Source: Desulfobacterales bacterium
GTDB lineage: Bacteria; Desulfobacterota; Desulfobacteria; Desulfobacterales; JARGFK01
NCBI GenBank assembly: GCA_029211065.1
Contig: JARGFK010000004.1
Location: 1-64,000, forward strand
Direction: 5' to 3'
Length of the DNA: 64,000 bases
The first letter of the stretch is position 1; each line of letters begins with the position of its first letter. Under the pieces are notes generated by a model. That model saw only the letters and a program-made list of their open reading frames with translations, did not search any database and was not told the DNA's origin. Positions 34,629-43,406 of the stretch are shown here, in pieces. Position numbers and translations under genes: made by a program.

Positions 34629-35630
34629 ATGAATGTAAATTATATGGTTTCCCTCATTGCGGTTATCGTGCTTTTTCTACTCGCCTATGTGGGTGTTGAG
34701 GCTGCGGGGCTTCAGTTTCTCTTCGGAATTATCGTCCCCTATCTGGCCGTCATTGCCTTCATTGGCGGGGTGATATACCGTATTGTCGACTGGGCGCGCT
34801 CGCCGGTGCCGTTCCGGATAACCACCACCGGCGGCCAGCAAAAATCATTACCCTGGATCCAACCGGCTCAATTCGACAATCCGTCCACCACCGCCGGGGT
34901 GATTGTCCGCATGGCACTGGAAATCCTTTTTTTCCGCTCCCTGTTTCGCAACACCTCGGCCCACCTGGATAAAGCCGGCAAGTTGTCGTACATCTGGGAA
35001 AAATGGCTGTGGCTGGGGGCCCTTGCATTCCACTATGCATTTTTGACCGTCCTGGTGCGGCACCTGCGTTTTTTTACCGAACCGGTCCCGCTTCCCGTCA
35101 AACTCCTGGAAACACTGGACGGCTTTCTCCAGATCGGAATCCCGGTGATCCAGCTGTCGGGCGTCGTTCTTTTGGCCGCCGCCCTTTTTCTGTTATTGCG
35201 CAGGGTGCTAATTCCCCAGGTTAAATATATTTCCCTTGCGGCCGACTTTTTCCCGATTTTTCTCCTGATCGGAATCGCCCTTACCGGAATTCTGATGCGG
35301 TATTTTACCAAAATCAATGTAATCGCCGCCAAGGAACTGGCCATGGGCCTGGTGACGTTTCACCCGTCTATCCCCCAGGGGGGAATCGGCGGTATTTTTT
35401 ATGTCCACCTGTTTTTTGTCTGTATCCTCCTGGCTTATTTTCCTTTCAGCAAGCTCATGCACATGGGCGGAATCTTTTTAAGTCCCACCCGAAACATGCC
35501 CGGCAATACCCGCGCCATCAGGCATGTCAACCCGTGGAATTATCCCGTAAAGGTTCATACCTATGAAGAATATGAAGATGAATTCAGGGAAAAAATGATA
35601 GAGGCTGGATTGCCGGTGGAAAAGGAGTGA
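34629..35630 (+). CDS. dsrM: DsrM, haem b membrane subunit of the Dsr complex
   Basis: A 333-residue NarI-like cytochrome b. About six hydrophobic helices are visible, beginning with LIAVIVLFLLAYVGV and including LGALAFHYAFLTVLVRHLRFF, where the His residues are candidate haem ligands. DsrM oxidises the quinone pool and passes electrons to DsrK. The C-terminus carries a soluble tail (NPWNYPVKVHTYEEYEDEF). The dsrK start follows 3 bp after the stop, so the pair is co-translated. Confidence 0.95.
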   Translation: MNVNYMVSLIAVIVLFLLAYVGVEAAGLQFLFGIIVPYLAVIAFIGGVIYRIVDWARSPVPFRITTTGGQQKSLPWIQPAQFDNPSTTAGVIVRMALEILFFRSLFRNTSAHLDKAGKLSYIWEKWLWLGALAFHYAFLTVLVRHLRFFTEPVPLPVKLLETLDGFLQIGIPVIQLSGVVLLAAALFLLLRRVLIPQVKYISLAADFFPIFLLIGIALTGILMRYFTKINVIAAKELAMGLVTFHPSIPQGGIGGIFYVHLFFVCILLAYFPFSKLMHMGGIFLSPTRNMPGNTRAIRHVNPWNYPVKVHTYEEYEDEFREKMIEAGLPVEKE

Positions 35631-35633
35631 GTA

Positions 35634-37268
35634 ATGTCAGATCTTCCAAAATCAGATGACCTTTTATCAAAGATAGATCCCCGTCCGCCGGCCAAAAGCT
35701 GGATGGACACTCCGGTCAACATTCGCAAGGGCATGTACTGTTACGCCTCAAATCCCAAAAGCGTGGAATATGTCGGCCTACCCCATGCCCGGGCCTGGAA
35801 TCCCCTTGAGGAAGACTGGAATCTTCCGGAAAATTGGAAAGAAATCATTTATGAGGGTTTCCGGGAACGCCTGGATAAATTCAGATCGTTTAAGGTGTTC
35901 ATGGATATCTGCGTGCGCTGCGGCGCCTGTGCGGATAAATGCCACTTCTTCATCGGGACGGGAGATCCCAAAAACATGCCGGTCCTGCGGGCCGAACTGC
36001 TGCGCTCGGTTTACCGCAACGATTTTACCACTGCCGGCAGGATTATGGGAAAGATGGCCGGCGCCCGGGAGATGACGGTCGATGTCCTCAAAGAATGGTG
36101 GTATTATTTCTTTCAGTGCACCGAGTGCCGGCGCTGTTCGGTTTTTTGCCCGTACGGCATCGATACGGCCGAAATCACCATGATGGGTCGGGAGCTATTG
36201 AACCTCCTGGGCCTGAATATCGACTGGATCGCAACCCCCGTGGCCAACTGCTACCGCACCGGCAACCATCTGGGAATTCAACCCCACGCTTTTAAAGACA
36301 TGATCGACTTTTTCGTGGATGACATCGAAGAGATCACGGGTGTCCGGGTCGAACCGTCCATTAACAAAAAAGGCGCCGATATACTCTTTATCACCCCTTC
36401 CGGGGACGTTTTTGCCGATCCGGGCACGTATACCTGCATGGGATATCTGATGCTGTTCCACTTTTTAAAGGAAAAATACGGCTTTGATATCACCTGGAGC
36501 ACTTATGCCTCCGAAGGCGGCAATTTCGGCTCCTTCACCTCCCACGAAATGATGAAACGGCTGAACGCCAAAATGTTTGCCGAAGCCAGGCGGCTGGACG
36601 TAAAATGGATTCTCGGGGGCGAATGCGGACATATGTGGCGGGTCATCCATCAGTACATGGACACCCTTAACGGCCCGGCCGATTTTCTGGAAGTGCCGGT
36701 TTCCCCCATTACCGGCACCCGGTTTGAAAATGCCAAGTCCACCAAAATGGTGCATATTGCCGAGTTTACAGCCGATCTCATCAAGCATGGCAAGCTGGAC
36801 CTGAATCCCGGTCGCAACGACAATCTGAGGGTGACCTTTCATGATTCGTGCAACCCTTCCCGGGGGATGGGAATGTTCGAAGAACCCCGCTATATCATCA
36901 AGAACGTGTGCAATTATTTCCACGACATGCCCGCCAACACGATCCGGGAACAAACCTTCTGCTGCGGCAGCGGCGCCGGCCTGAACGCCGGGGAGGACAT
37001 GGAGCTTAGAATGGTGGGCGGGCTTCCCAGGGCCAACGCGGTCAAACATGTACACGAAAAATACGACGTCAATATGCTGGCCTGTGTCTGCGCCATTGAC
37101 CGGGCGGCATTGCCGCCGCTGATGGAGTACTGGGTCCCTGAGGTCGGTGTAACCGGTCTCCACGAACTGGTCGCCAATGCCCTGATCCTGCCGGGTGAGG
37201 GGGAAAGAACAACCGACCTGCGCGGAGAACCACTGCCGGGAATGGAGGGTGATGATGCCGAGGAATAA
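35634..37268 (+). CDS. dsrK: DsrK, HdrD-like iron-sulfur catalytic subunit
   Basis: A 544-residue cytoplasmic subunit. Two 4Fe-4S motifs (CVRCGACADKCHF and CTECRRCSVFCPYG) are followed by two CCG-type cysteine-rich domains (CNPSRGMGM with an earlier GGECGH, and CCGSGAGLNAGED) that carry the non-cubane 4Fe-4S centre of heterodisulfide reductases. DsrK is believed to reduce the DsrC trisulfide made by dissimilatory sulfite reductase. It overlaps the dsrJ start region. The protein looks complete. Confidence 0.96.
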   Translation: MSDLPKSDDLLSKIDPRPPAKSWMDTPVNIRKGMYCYASNPKSVEYVGLPHARAWNPLEEDWNLPENWKEIIYEGFRERLDKFRSFKVFMDICVRCGACADKCHFFIGTGDPKNMPVLRAELLRSVYRNDFTTAGRIMGKMAGAREMTVDVLKEWWYYFFQCTECRRCSVFCPYGIDTAEITMMGRELLNLLGLNIDWIATPVANCYRTGNHLGIQPHAFKDMIDFFVDDIEEITGVRVEPSINKKGADILFITPSGDVFADPGTYTCMGYLMLFHFLKEKYGFDITWSTYASEGGNFGSFTSHEMMKRLNAKMFAEARRLDVKWILGGECGHMWRVIHQYMDTLNGPADFLEVPVSPITGTRFENAKSTKMVHIAEFTADLIKHGKLDLNPGRNDNLRVTFHDSCNPSRGMGMFEEPRYIIKNVCNYFHDMPANTIREQTFCCGSGAGLNAGEDMELRMVGGLPRANAVKHVHEKYDVNMLACVCAIDRAALPPLMEYWVPEVGVTGLHELVANALILPGEGERTTDLRGEPLPGMEGDDAEE

Positions 37269-37665
37269 TAACAAGATGTATAATAAAGGAATAATTGTCG
37301 CCGGGCTGGCTGTTTTTATCGTCCTGGCAACATTTCCTTTCTGGTATAACCTGGGAAAGGCCGCGCCGGCGCCGGAGCGCATCCTGACAGCCCAGGCAAA
37401 AGCCGCCAAGGAATGCATCCTTTCGGCTGAATTGATGCGGACCGAACACATGCAGATGCTCAATGACTGGCGCGATATGGTGGTGCGGGACGGCACACGC
37501 CTGTATGTAGGCAGCAGCGGCAAAAAATTCGAGATGAGTCTTTCAAACACCTGCATGGAATGCCATTCCAACAAAGCCGAGTTTTGCGACCGCTGTCACA
37601 ATTATGCCGCAGTTACCCCCTACTGCTGGGATTGCCATATTGATAACCCGAAGGAGACAAAGTGA
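37255..37665 (+). CDS. dsrJ: DsrJ, tri-haem periplasmic cytochrome c
   Basis: A 136-residue protein with an uncleaved-type N-terminal signal anchor (GIIVAGLAVFIVLATFPFW) and three CxxCH haem sites (CMECH, CDRCH, CWDCH). DsrJ is the periplasmic cytochrome of the Dsr complex, with one haem known to have unusual His/Cys ligation. ATG 37255 follows GGAGGG by a proper spacing; ATG 37252 is an equivalent choice. The gene begins inside the 3' end of dsrK and overlaps the dsrO start by one base. Confidence 0.93.
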   Translation: MPRNNNKMYNKGIIVAGLAVFIVLATFPFWYNLGKAAPAPERILTAQAKAAKECILSAELMRTEHMQMLNDWRDMVVRDGTRLYVGSSGKKFEMSLSNTCMECHSNKAEFCDRCHNYAAVTPYCWDCHIDNPKETK

Positions 37666-38462
37666 TGAAACGCAGCAGAAGAAGCTTTCTGAAAATAGCG
37701 GGTATTTCTGCACTGGGTATCGGCTCCAAACCGATATTAAATGCATTTTCGGCATCCGCGCCCCAGGGGGATACCCCTCAACCCGCCGTCATGCGCAAAC
37801 CGGAAGCGTTAACCGCCAAACACTGGGCCATGGTCATCGACACCACCAAATTCAAATCCAGAGATGATTTCAAGCCGATTATCGAGGCCTGCCACAGCAT
37901 CCATAACGTTCCTGAGTTAAAGAACAAAAACCATGAAATCAAATGGATCTGGGAGGAAGGCTACAAGCATGCCTTCCCGACCCTGGAAAATCCCTATTTT
38001 GAGGAAAAAGTCAAAGATTTGCCGTTTCTGGTCTTGTGCAATCATTGCGAAAATCCGCCCTGTGTCCGGGCCTGTCCCACCAAGGCGACTTTTAAAAGGG
38101 AAAGCGACGGCATCGTCCTGATGGATTTTCACCGCTGCATCGGCTGCCGGTTCTGCATGGCCGCCTGCCCTTATGGCGCCCGCAGTTTTAATTTCAGGGA
38201 CCCCCGCCCGTTTATAAAAGAAGAAAAGATCAATCTCAAATTCCCGAGACGCACGAAAGGGGTTGTGGAAAAATGTAATTTCTGTGCCGAAAGGCTGGCC
38301 GTCGGACAACTCCCGGCCTGTGTGGAGGCTGCCAACGGCGCCATTATTTTCGGAGACCTTGCCGATCCCGATTCAGATGTCCGAAAACTTGTCAGTACCA
38401 ATTATACCATTCGACGTAAACTTTCACTGGGTACTTCACCGTCGGTTTACTACATCGTATGA
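37665..38462 (+). CDS. dsrO: DsrO, periplasmic ferredoxin-like subunit
   Basis: A 265-residue iron-sulfur protein with a twin-arginine signal (KRSRRSFLKIAG) and several 4Fe-4S motifs (CNHCENPPCVRACPTKA, CIGCRFCMAACPYG, CNFCAERL). It is the HybA/DmsB-like electron-transfer subunit next to the NrfD-like DsrP. ATG 37665 overlaps the dsrJ stop (ATGA-type junction); a GTG three bases upstream is possible. The Tat signal places it in the periplasm. Confidence 0.95.
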   Translation: MKRSRRSFLKIAGISALGIGSKPILNAFSASAPQGDTPQPAVMRKPEALTAKHWAMVIDTTKFKSRDDFKPIIEACHSIHNVPELKNKNHEIKWIWEEGYKHAFPTLENPYFEEKVKDLPFLVLCNHCENPPCVRACPTKATFKRESDGIVLMDFHRCIGCRFCMAACPYGARSFNFRDPRPFIKEEKINLKFPRRTKGVVEKCNFCAERLAVGQLPACVEAANGAIIFGDLADPDSDVRKLVSTNYTIRRKLSLGTSPSVYYIV

Positions 38463-38469
38463 GGTGGTT

Positions 38470-39627
38470 ATGCTTGAATTAGCGCTAAAAGGAAGCAAAA
38501 AATATTACGGATGGATGACCCTGCTGCTGGGTGTTATCGGCGGGGGGTTCGTCTTTTATCTGTGGCAGTTTAATTTCGGCCTGGGGATCACCGGCATGAG
38601 CCGGGATGTTTCCTGGGGATTTTATATTGCCCAGTTCACCTTTCTGGTCGGGGTCGCCGCCTCGGCCGTTATGGTGGTTCTGCCGTATTATCTGCACGAT
38701 TACAAGGCGTTCGGCCGGATTACCATTCTAGGTGAATTTCTGGCGGTGGCGTCAGTCACCATGTGCATCCTGTTTATTTTTGTGGACCTTGGCCAGCCCA
38801 TGCGGGTCGTCAATGTCATCCTGTACCCGACGCCCAACTCGGTTCTTTTCTGGGACATGATCGTGTTAAACGGCTACCTGTTTCTGAACATCATCGTGGG
38901 CTGGAAGGTGCTGGAGGCCGAACGCAACGGGATCGCTCCGCCCGCCTGGGTAAAGCCCCTGATTTATTTGTCGATCCCCTGGGCCGTGAGCATTCACACC
39001 GTCACCGCTTTTCTGTACTGCGGCCTTCCCGGCAGAGGCTTCTGGCTCACTGCCATCCTGGCGCCGCGCTTTCTGGCCTCGGCCTTTGCCGCCGGCCCGG
39101 CTTTTCTGATCCTGCTGTGCCTGCTGATCCGCAAGCTCACAAAGTTCGACCCGGGCAAAGAACAGATTCAGTCCCTTGCCAAAATCGTTACTTACGGCAT
39201 CCTCATGAACGTTTTCTTTTTAGTGTGCGAGGTCTTTGTCGTTTTTTACAGCCAGATCCCGGAACACATGGACCATATGAAATATCTCTTTTTCGGCCTC
39301 CACGGCCACGGCGTCCTGGTGCCCTGGATGTGGACCTCTGTCGGCCTGATGCTGCTGGCCATTATCCTGCTGGTCAATCCGATAACCCGCCAGAATGAAT
39401 CCGTCCTTGCAGTGGCCTGCCTGGCGGTTTTCGCCGGCACCTGGATCGACAAGGGGCTCGGCATGATTTCCGGCGGGTTTGTGCCCTCGCCGCTGCACCA
39501 TGTGAATGAATACGTGCCCACCATCCCTGAAATCATCATCACCCTGGGGGTGTACGCCACTGGTTTTCTGGTCCTGACCGCCCTGTTTAAAATCGCCGTG
39601 TCCATCAAGGAGGAAATAGCCGCCTGA
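38470..39627 (+). CDS. dsrP: DsrP, NrfD-like membrane subunit
   Basis: A 385-residue polytopic membrane protein of the NrfD/PsrC family with roughly ten hydrophobic helices (for example WMTLLLGVIGGGFVFYLWQF, FLLNIIVG-type helices and IIITLGVYATGFLVLTALF). It forms the second quinone-interacting module of the Dsr complex with DsrO. I use ATG 38470, seven bases after the dsrO stop with AGGTGG upstream; an upstream in-frame start would lie deep in dsrO. A terminator follows. Confidence 0.95.
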   Translation: MLELALKGSKKYYGWMTLLLGVIGGGFVFYLWQFNFGLGITGMSRDVSWGFYIAQFTFLVGVAASAVMVVLPYYLHDYKAFGRITILGEFLAVASVTMCILFIFVDLGQPMRVVNVILYPTPNSVLFWDMIVLNGYLFLNIIVGWKVLEAERNGIAPPAWVKPLIYLSIPWAVSIHTVTAFLYCGLPGRGFWLTAILAPRFLASAFAAGPAFLILLCLLIRKLTKFDPGKEQIQSLAKIVTYGILMNVFFLVCEVFVVFYSQIPEHMDHMKYLFFGLHGHGVLVPWMWTSVGLMLLAIILLVNPITRQNESVLAVACLAVFAGTWIDKGLGMISGGFVPSPLHHVNEYVPTIPEIIITLGVYATGFLVLTALFKIAVSIKEEIAA

Positions 39628-39652
39628 TCTTTTTCATTAAATAAAACACAAT

Positions 39653-39687
39653 AGGGCTTCTCCTTTAGAGGATAAGCCCTTTTTTTT
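39653..39687 (+). terminator. Rho-independent terminator of the dsr operon
   Basis: AGGGCTTCTCC (39653-39663) pairs with GGATAAGCCCT (39670-39680) with one mismatch, followed by a run of T residues. It ends transcription after dsrP. Confidence 0.9.
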
Positions 39688-39756
39688 ACTGCCCGTATCA
39701 CGGCCTGGATATCATAACGGTAGCACAGTCTTTTTAAATTGCCGAAAAATACACAT

Positions 39757-39867
39757 GAACCCATCTCAAAATATGGATGGGGTTCGAGGGCTCCGCCTTT
39801 GGCGGAATGAGCAAGTCCTTTTTTGAAGCGGCAGATGACCCGGACCCCCAATGTCAGATGGGTTCTA
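39757..39867. repeat. Short inverted-repeat element at the 3' end of the cytochrome gene
   Basis: GAACCCATCT (39757-39766) is perfectly inverted as AGATGGGTTC (39856-39865), about 110 bp in total. Inside, GGCTCCGCCTTTGGCGGA forms a further small palindrome. The right end overlaps the TAG stop (39865-39867) of the minus-strand cytochrome gene. It looks like a MITE-like or REP-like unit, distinct in sequence from the other three in this window. Confidence 0.6.
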
Positions 39868-40383
39868 GTTCCCGAACACTGGCCCCCTCGGTCCCAAGTG
39901 ACATGAATAGCAGCCGAATCCGGTGCGGGTGATGATACTGAAAGTCTTCAGGCCAAGGGCCTCAGCCATCTCCGGCACCAGGCGATTCAGCTTAAGCCGG
40001 GTGGTATCCGGATGCTTTTCAAACTCAGGCCCCAGGAGCAGTTCCCCGCTGAGCCGGGGAAGGTGGGTCGTGGGCATATCAAAATCACCCCTCTCCGCCC
40101 CCTGGCCGTGACACAGGGTGCAGTCCACACCGGCAAAGCGTGCGGGGCGCCAAGCGCGAAACACGTCTCCCGCCCGCGGCAGAACTTCTTTTCTCATATG
40201 CGCCATGCGCTGCTCGCGATTCATCGCGGCCCAGGTCAGCTGCTTTCCGTCAGTGCCCGGAGATCCCACAGCCTTTGGATAGCAGCCCCAGAACGCAAAT
40301 GCGATTAAAAGCGTTATCCCGAACGTTTTGGTACTTCTTTGATGGGTCTGTAATATGGGGTATTGTCGCTGCTTATTGTTCAA
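39865..40383 (-). CDS. Di-haem c-type cytochrome, probably exported
   Basis: A 172-residue protein with an N-terminal hydrophobic segment (FGITLLIAFAFWGC) whose Cys suggests a lipoprotein, although the lipobox is not perfect. Two CxxCH haem-binding sites are CTLCH and CYSCH. The interval between them has no recognised domain. It is convergent with dsrP and separated from it by the terminator and an inverted repeat. A periplasmic electron carrier is inferred, but a link to the Dsr complex is only positional. Confidence 0.72.
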   Translation of the reverse strand: MNNKQRQYPILQTHQRSTKTFGITLLIAFAFWGCYPKAVGSPGTDGKQLTWAAMNREQRMAHMRKEVLPRAGDVFRAWRPARFAGVDCTLCHGQGAERGDFDMPTTHLPRLSGELLLGPEFEKHPDTTRLKLNRLVPEMAEALGLKTFSIITRTGFGCYSCHLGPRGPVFGN

Positions 40384-40495
40384 AATAAAAAAGATCCTTT
40401 GTCAGCTATAAATTCGTATTGCCCCCATAAGGAAGTTTTTATTGCCGCTAATTATGGCCTAAAATCAGGGGTTCGAATATAACCCTGTATATCAC

Positions 40496-41293
40496 TTATT
40501 TCAAGCGCTCTTCACCGCAAAATATCAGGAGTCCGGAATCATCGCCCGGACTTGCCAGGGTCATGTTCAGCTTGGAGGCCAGTTCAACGGCAAGGGAGGT
40601 GGGGCGGGAGATGGCCAGGATGATGGGGATGCGGGCCCGGGCGCTTTTCTGGACCAGTTCATAGCTGATGCGGGAAGAGAGCGTCAGAAAGGCGGCGTCT
40701 TTGAGTTTGTGATCCATAAACAGCGTGCCCACCACCTTGTCCAGGGCATTATGACGTCCGACATCCTCGGCTGCGGCCAGCAGTTTGTAGTTTGAATCAT
40801 ATAAAACAGCCGCATGGGCGGCCCGTGTTTTTTTGCGCAGGTGTTGAAGGGCGGAAATATTCTCCAGGCAATCCACTGCCTTTTGAATGTCTAAAGGGGC
40901 GTTATCGGTTATGGGGCGGATGGTCTGGTAAAGATCTTCAACGATTTCTTTGCCGCACAAGCCGCAGCTCGTCTGGCTGATATAGCCGCGGCGTTCGAGA
41001 ATTTCGGGTATGGTCTTTCGGCGCGTTTCCTTCAGGGTCACGGTGACAACGTTGGTATCCTCCCCGTCGCAGAAAGCGATGCCGACAAAATCTTCAGGGG
41101 ACTCAACAATCCCTTCCGCCAGGCAAAATCCGGCCACATGCTGAATTTCATTGCCGGGTGTCCGCATGACCACCGCATAGGGATTCCCCTGGATCCGGAT
41201 CGACAGCGGTTCTTCCCGCAAAAGATCATGTTTTTTAGCGATACGGGAGCCTTTGTCCCAGTGTACGATCGACTTGTTCGATAAGGCGCTCAC
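40496..41293 (-). CDS. fdhD: Formate dehydrogenase accessory sulfurtransferase FdhD
   Basis: FdhD transfers sulfur from the IscS persulfide to the bis-MGD molybdenum or tungsten cofactor of formate dehydrogenase. The catalytic motif SCGLCG has Cys110 and Cys113; EDVGRHNALDKV and SRPTSLAVELA are further signatures. I choose GTG 41293 (265 residues) because GAGGAG lies 6 bases upstream, overlapping the MOSC gene's stop. The ATG at 41329 would overlap that gene by 26 bp. No formate dehydrogenase gene is in the window. Confidence 0.93.
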   Translation of the reverse strand: MSALSNKSIVHWDKGSRIAKKHDLLREEPLSIRIQGNPYAVVMRTPGNEIQHVAGFCLAEGIVESPEDFVGIAFCDGEDTNVVTVTLKETRRKTIPEILERRGYISQTSCGLCGKEIVEDLYQTIRPITDNAPLDIQKAVDCLENISALQHLRKKTRAAHAAVLYDSNYKLLAAAEDVGRHNALDKVVGTLFMDHKLKDAAFLTLSSRISYELVQKSARARIPIILAISRPTSLAVELASKLNMTLASPGDDSGLLIFCGEERLK

Positions 41294-41303
41294 CAGTATC
41301 TCC

Positions 41304-41741
41304 TCAGGATAATATTTCCACCGCATCACCGCAGCGGATCACGCCGCCTTCGAGCACCCTGGCAAAGACCCCTTCCCGGGGCATGATGCAGTCGCCGGCC
41401 TGATAATAAATCGCGCAGCGGTTGGTGCATTCCTTGCCGATCTGGGTGATTTCAATCAAGGCTGTGTCCCCCAGCCGGACCCGGGTCCCCACGGGTATCG
41501 CTTTCCAGTCGGCGCCGGTGGTGGCGATGTTTTCGGCAAAATCGCCGAAGGTCACATCCAGCCCGCTGCTGCGGGACGCTTCGATGCTTTCGGACGACAG
41601 CAGGCTCACCTGCCGATGCCACGCGCCGGCATGGGCATCGCCTTCAAGGCCGTGTTCTTTTACCAGTTTTGCTTCATCTACGATTGTTTTACGGGTCCCT
41701 TTTTTTCTGCTGACTGCAAGGGATACAATTTTTACATCCAT
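41304..41741 (-). CDS. MOSC-domain protein
   Basis: A 145-residue MOSC (molybdenum cofactor sulfurase C-terminal) protein. The GDAHAGAWHRQVSLLSSESI motif and the ENIATTGADWKAIPVG segment identify the domain, and CTNRC...REGVFARVLEGG carries the likely Cys. MOSC proteins bind or sulfurate molybdenum cofactor, so coupling with fdhD fits a molybdo/tungsto-enzyme maturation unit. It lies just upstream of fdhD with 10 bp between stop and GTG start. Confidence 0.85.
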   Translation of the reverse strand: MDVKIVSLAVSRKKGTRKTIVDEAKLVKEHGLEGDAHAGAWHRQVSLLSSESIEASRSSGLDVTFGDFAENIATTGADWKAIPVGTRVRLGDTALIEITQIGKECTNRCAIYYQAGDCIMPREGVFARVLEGGVIRCGDAVEILS

Positions 41742-41800
41742 TCAACACCTTACCCAGTTTATATGTTTAAAAAATCCGTCCGACTGTCTCCGGGACCTAC

Positions 41801-42892
41801 TCAGGTAGCTGCGCTGCTGCAAGCACAAGGCTCGCTTTTTCTAAATCCTTTTAAAACACTGTATCCGATCAGACCTGCCAGCACAATGGCGGCCGTAAAT
41901 TCAACGGATACAGGAAATATTTCGGCCGCCTTGCCCGCTACTGCCCGGGCTGAAATGCCTAATTTTGAATACACCAGATCCGTCAAAAAACCAAGCACTA
42001 ACGAACAAGATGAAATCGCCCCCAGATAGATGACAAGGGATCTTTTTCCCATGAGCTTAGAGACCATGCTCAAGGACGCCATATTTGTTGCCGGCCCGGC
42101 CAGTAAAAACACCAGGGCGGCGCCGGGGCTCAGCCCTTTCAGAATAAAGGCGGCCGCAATCGGCGTTGAAGAAGTGGCGCAGACATACATGGGAATCCCG
42201 ACAATCAACATCAAGGGCATGGCTATAAAGGGATTGCCCAGATAGGCGTCCGCGAAACGCTCGGGAATCAGATAGGATATCAGGCTGGCCAGGAATACGC
42301 CGAGAATAAACCAGGGACCGATATCACCCATCAGCTCTCCAAACGCATATTTGAGCCCTGCCGCCATTTTATCGTGAAAAGATTCTTTTTCCCTTAACAC
42401 AGTCTCCGGTTCCGGTCGGCTATGGCAGCAACAGCTCCCGGCAGCCGGCAGTTTTTGGTCTACGCTGGTGGAGACTTCTTTTTTGCCGTAAAAATTTTCA
42501 AAAATGCCGGCCGCCGAAGCGGTAATAAACGCCGATATCGGACGGATTACCGTCATCACCGGGTCCAGCAGCGCATAGGTGATCGGAATGGAATCCACTC
42601 CGGTTTCGGGCGTTGAAATCAAAAATGACAGGGTGGCCCCTTTGCTGGCCCCCTGTTTCTTTAATGCGGCCGCAGCCGGAACAACTCCGCAGGAACACAG
42701 CGGCAGCGGAATCCCGACCAGCGCCGCCAGCATCACCGACTGCGCGTCGCCCTTTCCGAGGTACCTGGCGATTTTCTCCGTTTTTACAAAAGCATACAAG
42801 ATGCCGGCGATAAAAAACCCGAACAGCATGTAAATGGCGGACTGTTGAAATACATGCCAGGCCGCAGCCAGTATTTCTAAAATTATCTGCAT
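41801..42892 (-). CDS. SO_0444-type Cu/Zn efflux permease
   Basis: A 363-residue membrane protein of the DUF318/ArsP-like permease superfamily. Key features are PLPLCSCGVVPAA, SFLISTPETGVDSIPITYALLDP and about eight hydrophobic helices. A cysteine/histidine-rich loop (GSCCCHSRPE, near 150) probably binds metal. The sequence resembles SO_0444 family copper/zinc efflux proteins. The upstream ArsR-type regulator, 19 bp away, forms the typical metal-sensing operon with it. The transported ion is not defined. Confidence 0.82.
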   Translation of the reverse strand: MQIILEILAAAWHVFQQSAIYMLFGFFIAGILYAFVKTEKIARYLGKGDAQSVMLAALVGIPLPLCSCGVVPAAAALKKQGASKGATLSFLISTPETGVDSIPITYALLDPVMTVIRPISAFITASAAGIFENFYGKKEVSTSVDQKLPAAGSCCCHSRPEPETVLREKESFHDKMAAGLKYAFGELMGDIGPWFILGVFLASLISYLIPERFADAYLGNPFIAMPLMLIVGIPMYVCATSSTPIAAAFILKGLSPGAALVFLLAGPATNMASLSMVSKLMGKRSLVIYLGAISSCSLVLGFLTDLVYSKLGISARAVAGKAAEIFPVSVEFTAAIVLAGLIGYSVLKGFRKSEPCACSSAAT

Positions 42893-42910
42893 GTTTGACT
42901 CCCAAACGCT

Positions 42911-43255
42911 TTATTCGACGACATGTTCCAGAGATTGATGCAGCAGAGCGCTGACATGCTGGTCATCCAGCCGGTAGAACATGATTTTACCTTCCCGGCG
43001 GTTGCGAACAATCTTCAAATTTCTTAAAATCCTGAGCTGATGAGAAACTGCCGAATCAGACAGGTTGCAAACCGCGGCAAGATCGCAGACACACAACTCT
43101 TCCAGGGCAAGGGCAAGGACAATCTTGACACGGCCGGAATCGCTTAAGGCCTTGAATATATCTGCCACGCCCTGAAGCGTGTCTTGTTCCGGCAGGCGGC
43201 TGACAACCTTTTTCACTTTTTCCACGTGAATCGCTTTCTCCTCGCATCGATCCAT
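42911..43255 (-). CDS. ArsR/SmtB-family metal-responsive repressor
   Basis: A 114-residue winged-helix repressor. The alpha-3 metal motif ELCVCDLA is the CadC/ArsR-type cysteine pair, and the recognition helix is SDSAVSHQLRILRNL. The C-terminus has HVSALLHQSLEH, candidate alpha-5 histidines. ATG 43255 (MDRCEEK) is chosen over 43267, since the extra residues lack support. It controls the permease gene downstream and probably its own promoter at the palindrome 43275-43294. Confidence 0.9.
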   Translation of the reverse strand: MDRCEEKAIHVEKVKKVVSRLPEQDTLQGVADIFKALSDSGRVKIVLALALEELCVCDLAAVCNLSDSAVSHQLRILRNLKIVRNRREGKIMFYRLDDQHVSALLHQSLEHVVE

Positions 43256-43274
43256 CTTGTACCTCACAGGTAAT

Positions 43275-43294
43275 ATATGAACGTTTGCTCATAT
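43275..43294. promoter_or_regulatory. ArsR-type operator palindrome
   Basis: ATATGA (43275-43280) and TCATAT (43289-43294) form an inverted repeat of the kind bound by ArsR/SmtB repressors, about 20 bp upstream of the repressor ATG on the minus strand. Metal binding would release the repressor and induce the permease. Confidence 0.7.
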
Positions 43295-43378
43295 GTCCAT
43301 ATATTCAATAAAAAATCAAGTTTTTTTCCTTTCCCCCAACCAATTGGGAGTTTATCTAAAAATCTTAACAATTTTTGC

Positions 43379-43406
43379 TTGACAAAAATTATTTATTAAG
43401 TAAAAT
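43379..43406 (+). promoter_or_regulatory. Promoter of the rplU operon
   Basis: TTGACA (43379-43384) and TAAAAT (43401-43406) with a 16-bp spacer lie about 100 bp upstream of rplU. A stem GGTCAGG (43431-43437) and CCTGACC (43471-43477) in the leader could form an RNA hairpin, perhaps an autoregulatory leader of the L21 operon, which is unproven. Confidence 0.75.

Noticed and set aside
36465-37574. 369-codon minus-strand frame over dsrK-dsrJ
   Set aside because: It lies wholly opposite the intact dsrK and dsrJ genes and shows no protein family; an antisense shadow.
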